Shown here in pieces: positions 8,996-17,681 of a stretch of DNA of 64,000 nucleotides. This DNA comes from Bacteroidia bacterium. GTDB taxonomy: Bacteria; Bacteroidota; Bacteroidia; AKYH767-A; OLB10. Below the pieces are notes generated by a model that worked only from the letters and a program-made list of their open reading frames with translations, ran no database searches and was not told the origin of the DNA. Each line of letters starts with the position of its first letter. Position 1 is the first letter of the stretch. The stretch lies in the NCBI GenBank assembly GCA_016788065.1, contig JAEUTI010000006.1:51016-115015 (forward strand), written 5' to 3'. A program made the position numbers and the translations under genes.

Positions 8996-10177
8996 ATGAA
9001 AATAATTAAATTACTAGCAATGCTTCTTGTATTCACGCAGACCATTTTTGCACAAAAGTCGGCAGTGAATGAGTTCTCTTCAATCGACAAAATAGCCTTG
9101 CAACTTCCCGATTCATTGACAAATTCTACCGAGCAAATTGCAAGTTATATAAAATCTAACTTTTCGACAGACAAAGACAAATCAAGGGCCATTTTCATTT
9201 GGGTTGCATCAAACATTCAATACGACATTGATAATATGTTTGCACTAAACTTCTACGAAAAGAAAGAAGATAAAATTTCGAAGCCCTTAAAGACCAGAAA
9301 AGGTATCTGTGAAAATTATGCTGTACTATTCACAGATATATGTATAAAATCGGGACTTAAATCTTATGTTATTGAAGGCTACACCAAACAAAATGGTTTT
9401 ACCGACTACATACCACACGCCTGGAGTGCCGCGCTTATTGACACTTCATGGTTTCTCTTTGACCCAACCTGGGGGTCTGGATATGTAAATGGCGGGAAAT
9501 TCTACAAAAAAATAAACAACGAATACTTTAAAGTGATTCCTGCATCATTAATAAAATCTCATATTCCATTTGACTATTTATGGCAATTCCTGAATTATCC
9601 GGTTAGTAATCAGGAATTTTACGAAGGTAAGACACAGCAAAATAAAACAAAAACATACTTTAGTTTCAAAGATACACTTCAGGAATACGAGAAACTAAGT
9701 CACATTGAACAATTAAACGCATCTGCATACCGAATTGAAGCAAATGGTGTAAAAAATTCATTAATTTTTGACAGGCTTCAACGTATAAAACTTGTAATAG
9801 AAAATGACAGACAAACTAAATCCGTAAATCTTTATAATTCAGCAGTTGTCGATTATAATGAAGCCATAAGAGCTATAAACGAATTTATAAATTATCGAAA
9901 CGTTCAATTTAATCCTAAGAAATCTGATCCTGAAATACAAACAATGCTTGATAAACCTGATGCTAACCTGAAGGAAGCAAAAAATAAATTAAGACAAATT
10001 ACCAACACTGATCCTACCAATACAAAAATGATTGAACAACTGGCAACATCAATAGACGATGTTTCAAAACAGCTAAAAATGCAACAAGAGTGGTTGGAAT
10101 TATATTTCAGTAAAAGTAAATCAGGTCGCAAATCAATGTTTTACAAAGTAACTTGGTTTGGTATCCCATTAAATTAA
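8996..10177 (+). CDS. Secreted transglutaminase-like protein
   Basis: The 393-residue protein has a signal peptide (MKIIKLLAMLLVFTQTIFAQ). A transglutaminase-like domain spans about residues 60-165 with a Cys-His-Asp triad: C105 in RKGICENYA, H141 in PHAWSA, D156 in FDPTWG. The remaining ~230 residues are helical and charged, without a recognised domain, and include a possible coiled coil near 320-375. Bacterial members are usually peptidases or peptide-modifying enzymes of the envelope rather than true cross-linkers. It stands alone. Confidence 0.85.
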   Translation: MKIIKLLAMLLVFTQTIFAQKSAVNEFSSIDKIALQLPDSLTNSTEQIASYIKSNFSTDKDKSRAIFIWVASNIQYDIDNMFALNFYEKKEDKISKPLKTRKGICENYAVLFTDICIKSGLKSYVIEGYTKQNGFTDYIPHAWSAALIDTSWFLFDPTWGSGYVNGGKFYKKINNEYFKVIPASLIKSHIPFDYLWQFLNYPVSNQEFYEGKTQQNKTKTYFSFKDTLQEYEKLSHIEQLNASAYRIEANGVKNSLIFDRLQRIKLVIENDRQTKSVNLYNSAVVDYNEAIRAINEFINYRNVQFNPKKSDPEIQTMLDKPDANLKEAKNKLRQITNTDPTNTKMIEQLATSIDDVSKQLKMQQEWLELYFSKSKSGRKSMFYKVTWFGIPLN

Positions 10178-10249
10178 CTGGGGAGGCAGACATTTACATT
10201 GTAGAACTACAGAAAACCATATAATAAATAATTAGTTTATCAAATTACA

Positions 10250-10804
10250 ATGACAATCTGGTATACAGCAAGAAACCTCTTTAATAAGTCGTTTGAAGGC
10301 TCTAATAAATATATTGAATTTTCCGGATTGAAACAGACCGAAGAAATTGTTTCTTTAGACTGTTCTTTAAATGACCCGGTCTTTCTATTTGACTCAGACA
10401 ATCAGGATGACTGGAAATTCGGTATCACAACTGAAAATGAATTTTTCACTGATTGTTATTCAAGTCTTGACTATGTAAAAACCAGAGCAAGAGACGTTAG
10501 AGAATATAATTTATTGGCGGTATGCTTTCAGCCGACAGCACCATATAACGAAGTTGATTTGGACGATTTTACATTTATTGGCTACGACCTACTCGACCAA
10601 TCTCATGGCAACAGCGTATTGACAAACTGCGTTGGATCACCAAATGTTTTTACAAACATTGAATTGAACAAATTTGGCCTAATAGATATTTTTGATAGTG
10701 CAATACAAACTAAAGAAGCCTTATTTGCTAAAAATCCAAATGAGTTCCATTCTAACACAAATGTTTGGGCAATATGGAGGCATAATACAATCGGACGTAA
10801 ATAA
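10250..10804 (+). CDS. Cytoplasmic protein of unknown function
   Basis: The 184-residue protein has no signal peptide or membrane helix. The sequence is acidic and rich in Asp, Asn and Phe (e.g. SLNDPVFLFDSDNQDDW, NEVDLDDFTFIGYDLLDQ). It resembles the immunity-like or hypothetical proteins common in accessory regions, but I recognise no family and no catalytic motif. It starts 72 bp after the transglutaminase gene and ends 95 bp before the next gene. Confidence 0.65.
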   Translation: MTIWYTARNLFNKSFEGSNKYIEFSGLKQTEEIVSLDCSLNDPVFLFDSDNQDDWKFGITTENEFFTDCYSSLDYVKTRARDVREYNLLAVCFQPTAPYNEVDLDDFTFIGYDLLDQSHGNSVLTNCVGSPNVFTNIELNKFGLIDIFDSAIQTKEALFAKNPNEFHSNTNVWAIWRHNTIGRK

Positions 10805-10899
10805 ACATTAACTTACCTCTATGGAGCCATAGAATGTTAATTGCTATAAAAATAGACTAAAATATTAACTTGACTTTATCCAAAAACTGATTAGTCAGA

Positions 10900-11178
10900 A
10901 TGAATTTGACAATTATTATCATTATACTTGGATTAACATGCTTTATTCTAAATTTTTATGTTAGTTATTTATACTTGAATTTATATAAAGCAGGTCTTAT
11001 TCTTTCGGATAAAAGATTCTCCTGGAAAATATTTAAAGAAAGCCTGATTACCACCAAAAATGCTTCAGATAAACAAGCTATCAGGAAATGCTTTACATTT
11101 TATAAAATCTTGCTTCTTTTATTTTATACTTCATTATTACTAATATTTATACAATTACTCTTGACAACATCTAAATAG
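10900..11178 (+). CDS. Small two-helix membrane protein
   Basis: The 92-residue protein has an N-terminal transmembrane helix (residues 2-25), a basic central loop (SDKRFSWKIFKESLITTKNASDKQAIRKC) and a C-terminal helix (residues ~68-89, ILLLLFYTSLLLIFIQLLL). The topology is a hairpin with the basic loop probably inside. It is orphan, with unknown function. Confidence 0.65.
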   Translation: MNLTIIIIILGLTCFILNFYVSYLYLNLYKAGLILSDKRFSWKIFKESLITTKNASDKQAIRKCFTFYKILLLLFYTSLLLIFIQLLLTTSK

Positions 11179-11206
11179 ACTTATAGCAAGGTTGGAGGGA
11201 AATTTG

Positions 11207-11214
11207 TATCTTTG
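11207..11214 (+). promoter_or_regulatory. TAnnTTTG -7 element
   Basis: TATCTTTG matches the Bacteroidota -7 consensus and lies about 94 bp upstream of the leucine-rich-repeat gene start. No TTTG at the ideal 19-base spacing is seen, so this is a moderate call. Confidence 0.45.
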
Positions 11215-11307
11215 AAAGTACATACGTTTAAAAAATCCAGATTCTCGACAATCTGTAAATCACCATTGACAATTGACCGCTTACAAGAAATAAGTGTATT
11301 TAAAAAT

Positions 11308-12582
11308 ATGAAAACCATCCGAACAATAGTTTTTTCTCTATTCCTTTCTTCCCAGGTTCTTGCTCAACCTGGACCTGATGTTGTTTTTCCTACCAATATA
11401 AATTTGAATCAATACCCATCCTTTCCCAGAGAATTTGATGAAGACGGCATTGCTGGTGACTTCTCGAGGCCAATATTGGGAATCATTACAATTGATTCTA
11501 CTTCAGACTTATCAATTATTCCACTTCTAAAAAAAGAGAAGAATTTATCTCTGAAAATTGATCTATGCAACATTCCTGCTGAATTTACAGCATTTGAAAA
11601 CACCAAAAGGCTTCGATTAATTGATCTAAATGATTCAATTAATATTAGTTTTATTAATGGGTTTAGAAATTTGAAATATCTGTATCTCGAAAATTCCGGA
11701 GACATACTATTCGACAATTATCTTTCGCTTGATTCACTTGTAGAAATTGATATTTCATTTAGCGAACGATTAACTAGTCTAAAGGCGTTGGAAAAAATAA
11801 ATTCATTAGAAAAAATATCGTTAAGATATGTTCCGAAACTAAAGGAATTCCCTGAATTTGATTCAAATAATCGAATCAAGTATGTCCATATTTATCAAGA
11901 AATTGGGGATGGATGCACGGATTGTCTGCCCAGTCCCCATAAATTAAATATAACTAGCTTGAATAGGTTAAAACAGTTAGAAGTACTCGTTATGTCTAAT
12001 GTCAATGGGCTAACGGAAATACCAGGCGACCTATCTAAAAAGTTGCGTGTATTCGAAATAATCGATATTCAGCGAGCCAATAAAGACTATGCAATCCGGT
12101 CTTAAATTCAAGATGTAAGTGGTTTTTCCAATTATGAAAAACTAGAGACAATTTATTTATCCGGAGTTCACATCAAAGTTTTTAAAGGAAATTTTGAAAA
12201 ATTGAACTTGAAATACCTGACATTAAGCAGTGTGGTTGGGTTAGAAGATATTTCCGGAATTTTCACCATGAAAAGCATTGACCAGGTAAAAATTGAGTTA
12301 TGTGGAATTCGAACTATCGATGGATCTTCTTGCAACGCTTTCATCAATAATATGATATTTAGCGATTGCTCGAATATAGAAAAAATAGATTTTCTTTTAT
12401 CGTGTGAACACATAAACCAACTGCAATTAGGCGGAGGGTCCATGTTATTGCTTCCTAAACCCAAAGAATGGAAGATACCTAATCTAAGAATTTATGCCCA
12501 TGGTTCTGCGGGGGAATTTTATGTAATGAAAAAAGAAGGAGAAATAGTTGATAGTTTAAATTTGAAACCTTATATAAAATAA
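11308..12582 (+). pseudogene. Secreted leucine-rich-repeat protein split by an in-frame TAA
   Basis: ATG at 11308 begins a signal peptide (MKTIRTIVFSLFLSSQVLAQ). The frame reads through leucine-rich repeats of the type 'L-x-x-L-x-x-I-x-L/I' (e.g. LKYLYLENSG, LVEIDISFSERLTSLKAL, LEVLVMSNVNGLTEIP) to TAA at 12103-12105. The very same frame continues after the stop with the same repeat pattern (IQDVSGFSNYEKLETIYLSG … LNLKYLTLSS … LEDISGIF) to TAA at 12580-12582. A single nonsense change therefore splits a gene of ~424 codons into a 265-residue front and a tail that could only start at a weak TTG (12202). The truncated front part might still be exported. A sequencing or assembly error is the alternative. 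Confidence 0.85.
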
Positions 12583-12703
12583 CTTAACTCCATAAAGGTT
12601 TATCACACTCCCGATGAGCATAAAGTCACAGCCTGTTACATTCAATCGCATTTCGCTTCTAAAATTCATCAAATAGACAAAAACTGCTTAGACAACTCGA
12701 AAA

Positions 12704-13777
12704 ATGAAAAATTATTTTCTACGAACGCTCGCTTCTGCTTTCCTGACAATATTACTTTTCAGCACTGCCTGCAATGGGCCAGTTAACAAAGAATTACCAA
12801 AAGAAAAAGAACATCCTAAACTAATAAAAACCATTGGAGACCCCAGGTACGGCCATGTACGATGTGGCATGCAGGACAGAGCCGGCAATATTTGGTTCGG
12901 AACCACAGAAAATGGATTGTATAAATATGATGGGGAATCATTTCGCCAATTTCTGTTAGCCGATGGATTAATCAGTAATTCTATCAACGACATCCTGGAA
13001 GATATAGATGGTAAAATTTGGATAGGTACTGATGCCGGTGTTTGTGTGTATGATGGTAAAACATTTGCTAAAATTCAGATTCCTGTACCCAAAAATCTAC
13101 CGCCGAACAAGAATAAGTTCTTCCAGAAGCAAGTTGTGTATGACATCATGTTGGACAAAGCAGGGAAGCTGTGGTTTGTAACAATTGACGGTGTTTACAT
13201 TTATGACGGCAAATCATTTTCGCTATTTGTAGTTGATGAAGCAGCCAATGGATTTTTGAGCAGTAATGATAAAGTGGAACATATTTTCGAAGATAGAGAT
13301 GGTAACATTTGGCTTGGAGGGAGAACTAATCAAGGTGTGTATCGCTATGATGGAAAAACTACAACCAACCTCAGATTGAAAGAATTATTTCAGAACGGGC
13401 CAACTCCAAAACCGCATAATTGGGCATGGCCTCAATTTCAAGATAAAAATGGGAATATTTGGTTCAGCAATTGGGGTGGAGCTTACCGGTATGATGGAGA
13501 ATCATTCACTAGCTTTACAAAGAAAGATGGATTACCCGGCATGGTAACGCAAATTAAAGAAGACAACAAAGGAAACCTTTGGTTTGGTGGTGAAGGCATT
13601 TGCAGGTATGATGGGAAATCTTTCACTTGCTTTACATCAAAAGATGGAATCGCTGATCCTGGTGTATGGTCAATTATGGAGGATAAAACAGGAAATATTT
13701 GGGTGGGTACCTGGGGAACTGGTCTCTACCTTTATGATGGGAAAACATTTATTCCATATTCAGAATATAAACAATAG
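12704..13777 (+). CDS. Lipoprotein with two-component-regulator propeller repeats
   Basis: The 357-residue protein begins with a lipoprotein signal (MKNYFLRTLASAFLTILLFSTAC; lipobox F-S-T-A-C). It contains about seven propeller blades built on 'D-x-x-G-N-I-W-F-G-T-x-x-G-(L/V)-Y-(K/R)-Y-D-G-(K/E)-S-F', the Reg_prop repeat that normally forms the periplasmic sensor half of hybrid histidine kinases. Here the propeller stands alone on a lipid anchor with no kinase attached, so it may be a binding protein or a detached sensor. It follows the broken LRR gene by ~120 bp. Confidence 0.85.
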   Translation: MKNYFLRTLASAFLTILLFSTACNGPVNKELPKEKEHPKLIKTIGDPRYGHVRCGMQDRAGNIWFGTTENGLYKYDGESFRQFLLADGLISNSINDILEDIDGKIWIGTDAGVCVYDGKTFAKIQIPVPKNLPPNKNKFFQKQVVYDIMLDKAGKLWFVTIDGVYIYDGKSFSLFVVDEAANGFLSSNDKVEHIFEDRDGNIWLGGRTNQGVYRYDGKTTTNLRLKELFQNGPTPKPHNWAWPQFQDKNGNIWFSNWGGAYRYDGESFTSFTKKDGLPGMVTQIKEDNKGNLWFGGEGICRYDGKSFTCFTSKDGIADPGVWSIMEDKTGNIWVGTWGTGLYLYDGKTFIPYSEYKQ

Positions 13778-13969
13778 CATGTTACGAATAAATTACTAAT
13801 ATTTGTATCCTATAAAAAGCTTAAAACGGGAGTGAATCGATTCTAAAGACAAGGCAAAAGTAGCTGTTCAGCACTACGCCAAATTACATTAGCTTTCCCC
13901 AATTCCAGATGAACAACAATTGGTTTAGATAAAATAAGTTAGTGCGAATTTTAACATTAAAGAAACTAG

Positions 13970-14314
13970 ATGTCAGATAGACCAAACATTCTGGTATTAT
14001 GTGGGCGAAATAAAAAGCGCAGCCGTACAGCTGAACACATTTTTAAAAATGACTATCGTTTCAATATTCGTTCTGCAGGTCTAAGTCCTAAAAGTGACCG
14101 TAAAATTTCTGAAAATGATTTGATCTGGGCTGAATTAATATTTGTGATGGAAACTGAACAAAGATCAAAACTGAAGGCCCTTTATCCACATTTAGAAATG
14201 CCGCCAATAGAAGTTCTGAATATTCCGGACGATTACGAATTTATGAATGATGATCTGGTTGAAATATTAACCATCGGTATTAATGGTGCTTTGAAAGCGA
14301 ATTATAATATATAA
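13970..14314 (+). CDS. Small protein tyrosine phosphatase-like protein
   Basis: The 114-residue protein starts NILVLCGRNKKRSRTAEHIF. C11 and R17 form a CX5R phosphate-binding loop followed by Ser, as in low-molecular-weight phosphatases. The loop lacks the usual G-N-x-C residues and matches the shorter 'predicted protein tyrosine phosphatase' group (COG4551-like). IPDDYEFM (D87/D88) near the C-terminus is in the right place for the general-acid Asp. The substrate is unknown. It is a single-gene unit. Confidence 0.75.
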   Translation: MSDRPNILVLCGRNKKRSRTAEHIFKNDYRFNIRSAGLSPKSDRKISENDLIWAELIFVMETEQRSKLKALYPHLEMPPIEVLNIPDDYEFMNDDLVEILTIGINGALKANYNI

Positions 14315-14696
14315 GTTCATCCAGTTATAATTTTAAGCAAAAAGATTCCAATCAGGAAATCCGGAGAATAATAACTAGATACGGTTCCTTTCAAGTTTTC
14401 ACCAGACATTCAGGCATTCTACTTTCATTGTCATACCCACCATCATTCTGCTTTTCTTCTCGCTTCATGCACACCAAAATAAAGCTATATAAATTTGATA
14501 TTCAATGCATTAAAAATTCATATGTGATTTAAGAAAAGGGATTTCCTCCACAACCCTAAACTATTAAGGAATTGACTCCTATCCCATTATCCTTTGTAAA
14601 ATAATATATCCACAGGTCACACAGCGTGTATAAACGTTTTAGACCTGACCATGGAATGTGCAACATATCGAGTTCTGTAAGTTATAACAATACTAT
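14315..14696. other. Gene-free interval
   Basis: About 380 bp between the phosphatase-like gene and the toxin-antitoxin promoter. I find no ORF with coding character, hairpin terminator or copy of the intergenic repeat families. Confidence 0.6.
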
Positions 14697-14727
14697 TTTG
14701 ACGGGCAAGAAATAAACCTTATATTTG
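14697..14727 (+). promoter_or_regulatory. Consensus Bacteroidota promoter of the MntA/HepT operon
   Basis: TTTG (14697-14700), exactly 19 bases, then TATATTTG (14720-14727) fits the Bacteroidota TTTG-N19-TAnnTTTG consensus perfectly. The antitoxin ATG (14731) begins only three bases after the -7 element, so transcription should start at or within a few bases of the start codon, implying a leaderless mRNA. Confidence 0.8.
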
Positions 14728-14730
14728 GGG

Positions 14731-15033
14731 ATGCAAATCGAAAAGCCACAGATTGAAAAAATTCAGCAACTTTGTAAAAAAAACAGAGTGAAGTCTTTAT
14801 TTGCTTTTGGCTCTGTTACAAGAGATGACTTTGATCCTTCTTCTGATATTGATTTAGTTGTTGACTTTAATGAAACTGATCCTTTCAAATATACTGATCT
14901 ATATTTTGAAATGAAAGTAAGGCTGGAGGAAATTTTTAAAAGACAAGTAGATTTGCTAGAAGAAAGAGCTATTCGAAACAAATTTTTCAGGGAACAATTA
15001 GAAAAGACTAAAGTAAAACTTTATGGATATTAG
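14731..15033 (+). CDS. mntA: MntA-like minimal nucleotidyltransferase, antitoxin
   Basis: The protein is 100 residues from ATG at 14731; a TTG two codons earlier is less likely given the promoter position. The nucleotidyltransferase signature is complete: G27-S28 in FAFGSVTRDD, D39-x-D41 in SSDIDLVVDF and a third acidic residue at D45. In the MntA/HepT family this enzyme transfers AMP onto a Tyr of the HEPN toxin and so neutralises it. It overlaps the toxin gene by 11 bp, so the two are translationally coupled. Confidence 0.85.
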   Translation: MQIEKPQIEKIQQLCKKNRVKSLFAFGSVTRDDFDPSSDIDLVVDFNETDPFKYTDLYFEMKVRLEEIFKRQVDLLEERAIRNKFFREQLEKTKVKLYGY

Positions 15034-15358
15034 GATTAAAACCTATCTGCTTGACATCCTGCAAAGCATTGAGGAAATTAATCAATTCATTGGAGAAAAT
15101 AGAGATTTCATTGTTTACAAAAAAGATTTAAAGACTAAGAAAGCTGTAGAAAGGAATTTAGAAATTATTGGCGAAGCCGTTGCTCGTATATTAAAACTTG
15201 ATCCTAATTTGAGCCTTGAAAATGCCAAAAATATAATAGGCACAAGAAATAGAATAATACACAGCTATGACAATATTTCAGATGAAGTAATTTGGTCTAT
15301 TGTGCGCCGTGAATTGCCTGCCTTACAAATTCAAATAGAGCATTTGCTGACAAGATGA
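15023..15358 (+). CDS. hepT: HepT-like HEPN ribonuclease toxin
   Basis: The 111-residue all-helical protein carries the HEPN RNase motif RX4HXY as R75-N-R-I-I-H80-S-Y82. The N-terminal region (MDIRIKTYLLDILQSIEEI … FIGENRDFIVY) is typical of HepT/DUF86 toxins. In characterised relatives the RX4HXY Tyr is AMPylated by MntA, blocking RNase activity. All key residues are present, so the pair is probably functional. It is the second gene of the overlapping operon. Confidence 0.85.
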   Translation: MDIRIKTYLLDILQSIEEINQFIGENRDFIVYKKDLKTKKAVERNLEIIGEAVARILKLDPNLSLENAKNIIGTRNRIIHSYDNISDEVIWSIVRRELPALQIQIEHLLTR

Positions 15359-15546
15359 TTTATTACTGATAAAGATTCGAACATTGCCGTCCTAAACAAC
15401 CTGAAAGGCACTGCCAATTGAAACACCGGGTTAATTTTATACTTGATATCTTAGCAAGATTATTAATCCTAGTCTGGGCATATTTTTCCTTACATGTTGT
15501 TTGTCCAGATGGAGTGGATAAGCAGGTCAATATCACAAACAATTTT

Positions 15547-15640
15547 CCCCATTTTTTGATATAATTAAAAGTACATTCATTGGTGACAGCTGCCCTCAAC
15601 TGTACGGTTTTTAGCCCTTCGGCTGCCAAATGTGGCAAAA
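15547..15640. repeat. Intergenic repeat family B, diverged copy
   Basis: CATTTTTTGAT … ACTGTACGGTTTTTAG, CCCTT, CGGCTGCC, AAATGT, GGCAA parallels ACTGCGGTTTTTAG, TCGG, GCTGCC, GTTAAA, GGCAA at 5031-5066. A 91-codon open frame on the minus strand here (15363-15638) runs straight through the repeat and is not considered a gene. Nothing else was seen in 15359-15760. Confidence 0.5.
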
Positions 15641-15760
15641 TTGCACTTTATTTATGGAAATGAATTAAAACCGTCATCATGTGATTCAAAGGCTTTTCAA
15701 TCACATGCTAGATTGATTCCCTCAAAACAATATCATAATTAATACTATAATAAATAAGAG

Positions 15761-16435
15761 ATGAGAAAACTTCTTAATGTAATAATCATGCTCTTAATTC
15801 CTCTGGCAGGATTTGGGCAATGTGACAGCAACATAATACTATTCGTTGATTCCTTGGGTAATACTGTTGATTCAAATCATACCCGTATAATTTACAATGA
15901 AAATGACACCTTACAATTAGATCAGTTGAATGATATTGATTTCAAAAATCAAATAGGAGCTTTTCCCGGTGAATCAAAACCTACCTATACATCCGGCAAG
16001 CATTGTGTTAGTTGCGAGGAAATAAGTATTAAAATAATAGATTCAATAGACATTAATCATGATGGTGTGAAAGAACTATTTCTGCTTCGTCAATGGTATT
16101 GCTCTGTCATCCCTCCTGATATGGGTCCTTATGGTGAAAAAGGTCAACAGTTGCAATGTTGCAAATATGAAGTTTGGGACGTAAAGTCAAACAAGAAAAT
16201 ATATGAAGTCAAAAATATGCTGTTTAATCAAATGGCAATCACTACCAATGTTATAAAAAGTAGCGGCTATAAGTTTGCGGTAAATATAAATAAGTTTGGT
16301 TCTTTAATACTTTCAAATCTGAAAGGTGATATTATTGACATTACACCTGAAATGGGAACTTATATTTTTAACGCAGCAACAAACTATTACACAAAAGAGG
16401 AAACCAGGTCAAAAGTCATAAAAATGAAATTTTAG
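15761..16435 (+). CDS. Secreted protein of unknown function with a Ca-binding-like loop
   Basis: The 224-residue protein has a signal peptide (MRKLLNVIIMLLIPLAGFGQ). The central segment IIDSIDINHDGVKELFLLRQWYC contains a D-x-N-x-D-G-x-x-E-L loop like those of EF-hand or FG-GAP proteins. A CEVW-like cluster with several Cys (GKHCVSCEEIS, QLQCCKYEVW) suggests disulfides. The C-terminal part is strand-rich. Family not recognised. It is followed by 550 bp without a gene. Confidence 0.65.
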   Translation: MRKLLNVIIMLLIPLAGFGQCDSNIILFVDSLGNTVDSNHTRIIYNENDTLQLDQLNDIDFKNQIGAFPGESKPTYTSGKHCVSCEEISIKIIDSIDINHDGVKELFLLRQWYCSVIPPDMGPYGEKGQQLQCCKYEVWDVKSNKKIYEVKNMLFNQMAITTNVIKSSGYKFAVNINKFGSLILSNLKGDIIDITPEMGTYIFNAATNYYTKEETRSKVIKMKF

Positions 16436-16988
16436 CAGAAGGTCCAAAAGGTTGGTTTTGTTGAATGCCTGCCAGATGTAAATATATCGAAAAATGCTAC
16501 GCCTATGTTTTACATGAATCCCATACTGTCGACCTCCAATATTTAGCTTTGCTTTGAACCAGAAGTCTGTTATACTTCTGGTGGGAACTTCCACCAAATT
16601 TTCCAGAATGGCTAAACTTCAAATTCACTTATTTTTTCAGTCAATTATCTAAGTATTTAATCTTACCTCTTTTGTAATGCATTGATAATTAAAAGAATAA
16701 AATCATATTTGCTACGATTAAAATAGAGGTGATTTTGAATTGATCCTTTAATTTTAACCTAAATAAATTCTGTAAAATTAAGTCCACAAAATAAAATGAC
16801 TATGTATTATAAATTTGATCAGTCTGTTTGCAATTATATGCAGCCAAATGATCGAGAATCTTGACAATAATAATTAAATTAAATAAGATAATGCATCCTT
16901 TTGATCCGGACATAGATTTGTGGATTGCTGTAGACAAGTCCGGCTACATAAAATATAAATTATAATAGATACAAGAATTAGATGGTCT
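16436..16988. other. Gene-free interval with a hairpin
   Basis: About 550 bp without a supportable gene. The only structure is ACCAGAAGT, 7-base loop, ACTTCTGGT at 16558-16582, followed at once by a shorter GGTGG…CCACC pair. This could be a transcript-end hairpin, but it lacks a proper T-run and lies ~120 bp past the preceding stop. Confidence 0.5.
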
Positions 16989-17582
16989 ATGAAGAAACTA
17001 CTCACTTTGCTCATCCTATTACTCCTTAGTCTCCATAGCAAAGCACAACCTTACCTGCTTTATCAGACAAACATCCAAACATTAAATGTGTATAATTTAT
17101 CAAATAACACATGGCAACATCTGAGTGGAGACGCTTATGGACAATTGGTTGGATATGAACTCAGCAATGATACTTTAATAGCCTTTCTGGAATATCAGGG
17201 AAAACTACGCACTATACTAATTTCTGATCCTCTATTTTCATCAATTCCAATTTGTAAAACTAAACTTAATGTGGATTCATTAAAACTAAAATGGTTTCGA
17301 AATTACATTCCGGAATACGTCTCTGTTTCATGTGACGGAAAATATCTGGTATATGGCGCAGAGCGATATGCCATGTTTAACAGCTGGTCAAAAGTATTTG
17401 AATTAAATATGGAAACGGGCCAAACCAAATTCATTGCTAAAGGCAAATTCCCATCATATTCTTCTAATGACCGGTATATTCTTTACACCAGTTATTACTA
17501 TTCCACACCAGAAGTTTATGACAGGAAAATTAATAAACGAATTGACTTGACATCAATAAAAGCATATTGGCTATATAAGTAA
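16989..17582 (+). CDS. Secreted TolB/WD40-like protein, short
   Basis: The 197-residue protein has a signal peptide (MKKLLTLLILLLLSLHSKAQ). Segments such as VSVSCDGKYLVYGAERY and SNDRYILYTSYYYSTPEVYDRKINK follow the 'S-x-D-G-K-x-L-x-Y' blade pattern of TolB/PD40 propellers. Only about three blades fit, so it is either a fragment of a larger propeller or a small binding protein. Start and stop are clean and no frame disruption is visible nearby. Confidence 0.65.
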   Translation: MKKLLTLLILLLLSLHSKAQPYLLYQTNIQTLNVYNLSNNTWQHLSGDAYGQLVGYELSNDTLIAFLEYQGKLRTILISDPLFSSIPICKTKLNVDSLKLKWFRNYIPEYVSVSCDGKYLVYGAERYAMFNSWSKVFELNMETGQTKFIAKGKFPSYSSNDRYILYTSYYYSTPEVYDRKINKRIDLTSIKAYWLYK

Positions 17583-17681
17583 TGCTGTTCCACAAAATGA
17601 AATGGCAAAAAGAAACTGAAAGCCGAGTAAATATGACAATGATCTGGAAATTAAACGTGAATCTACATTTATAAAATAACA

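Noticed and set aside
15363..15638. 91-codon minus-strand ORF beginning MPHLAAEGLKTVQL
   Set aside because: It runs through the family B intergenic repeat, has no recognisable domain and no promoter; kept as repeat only.
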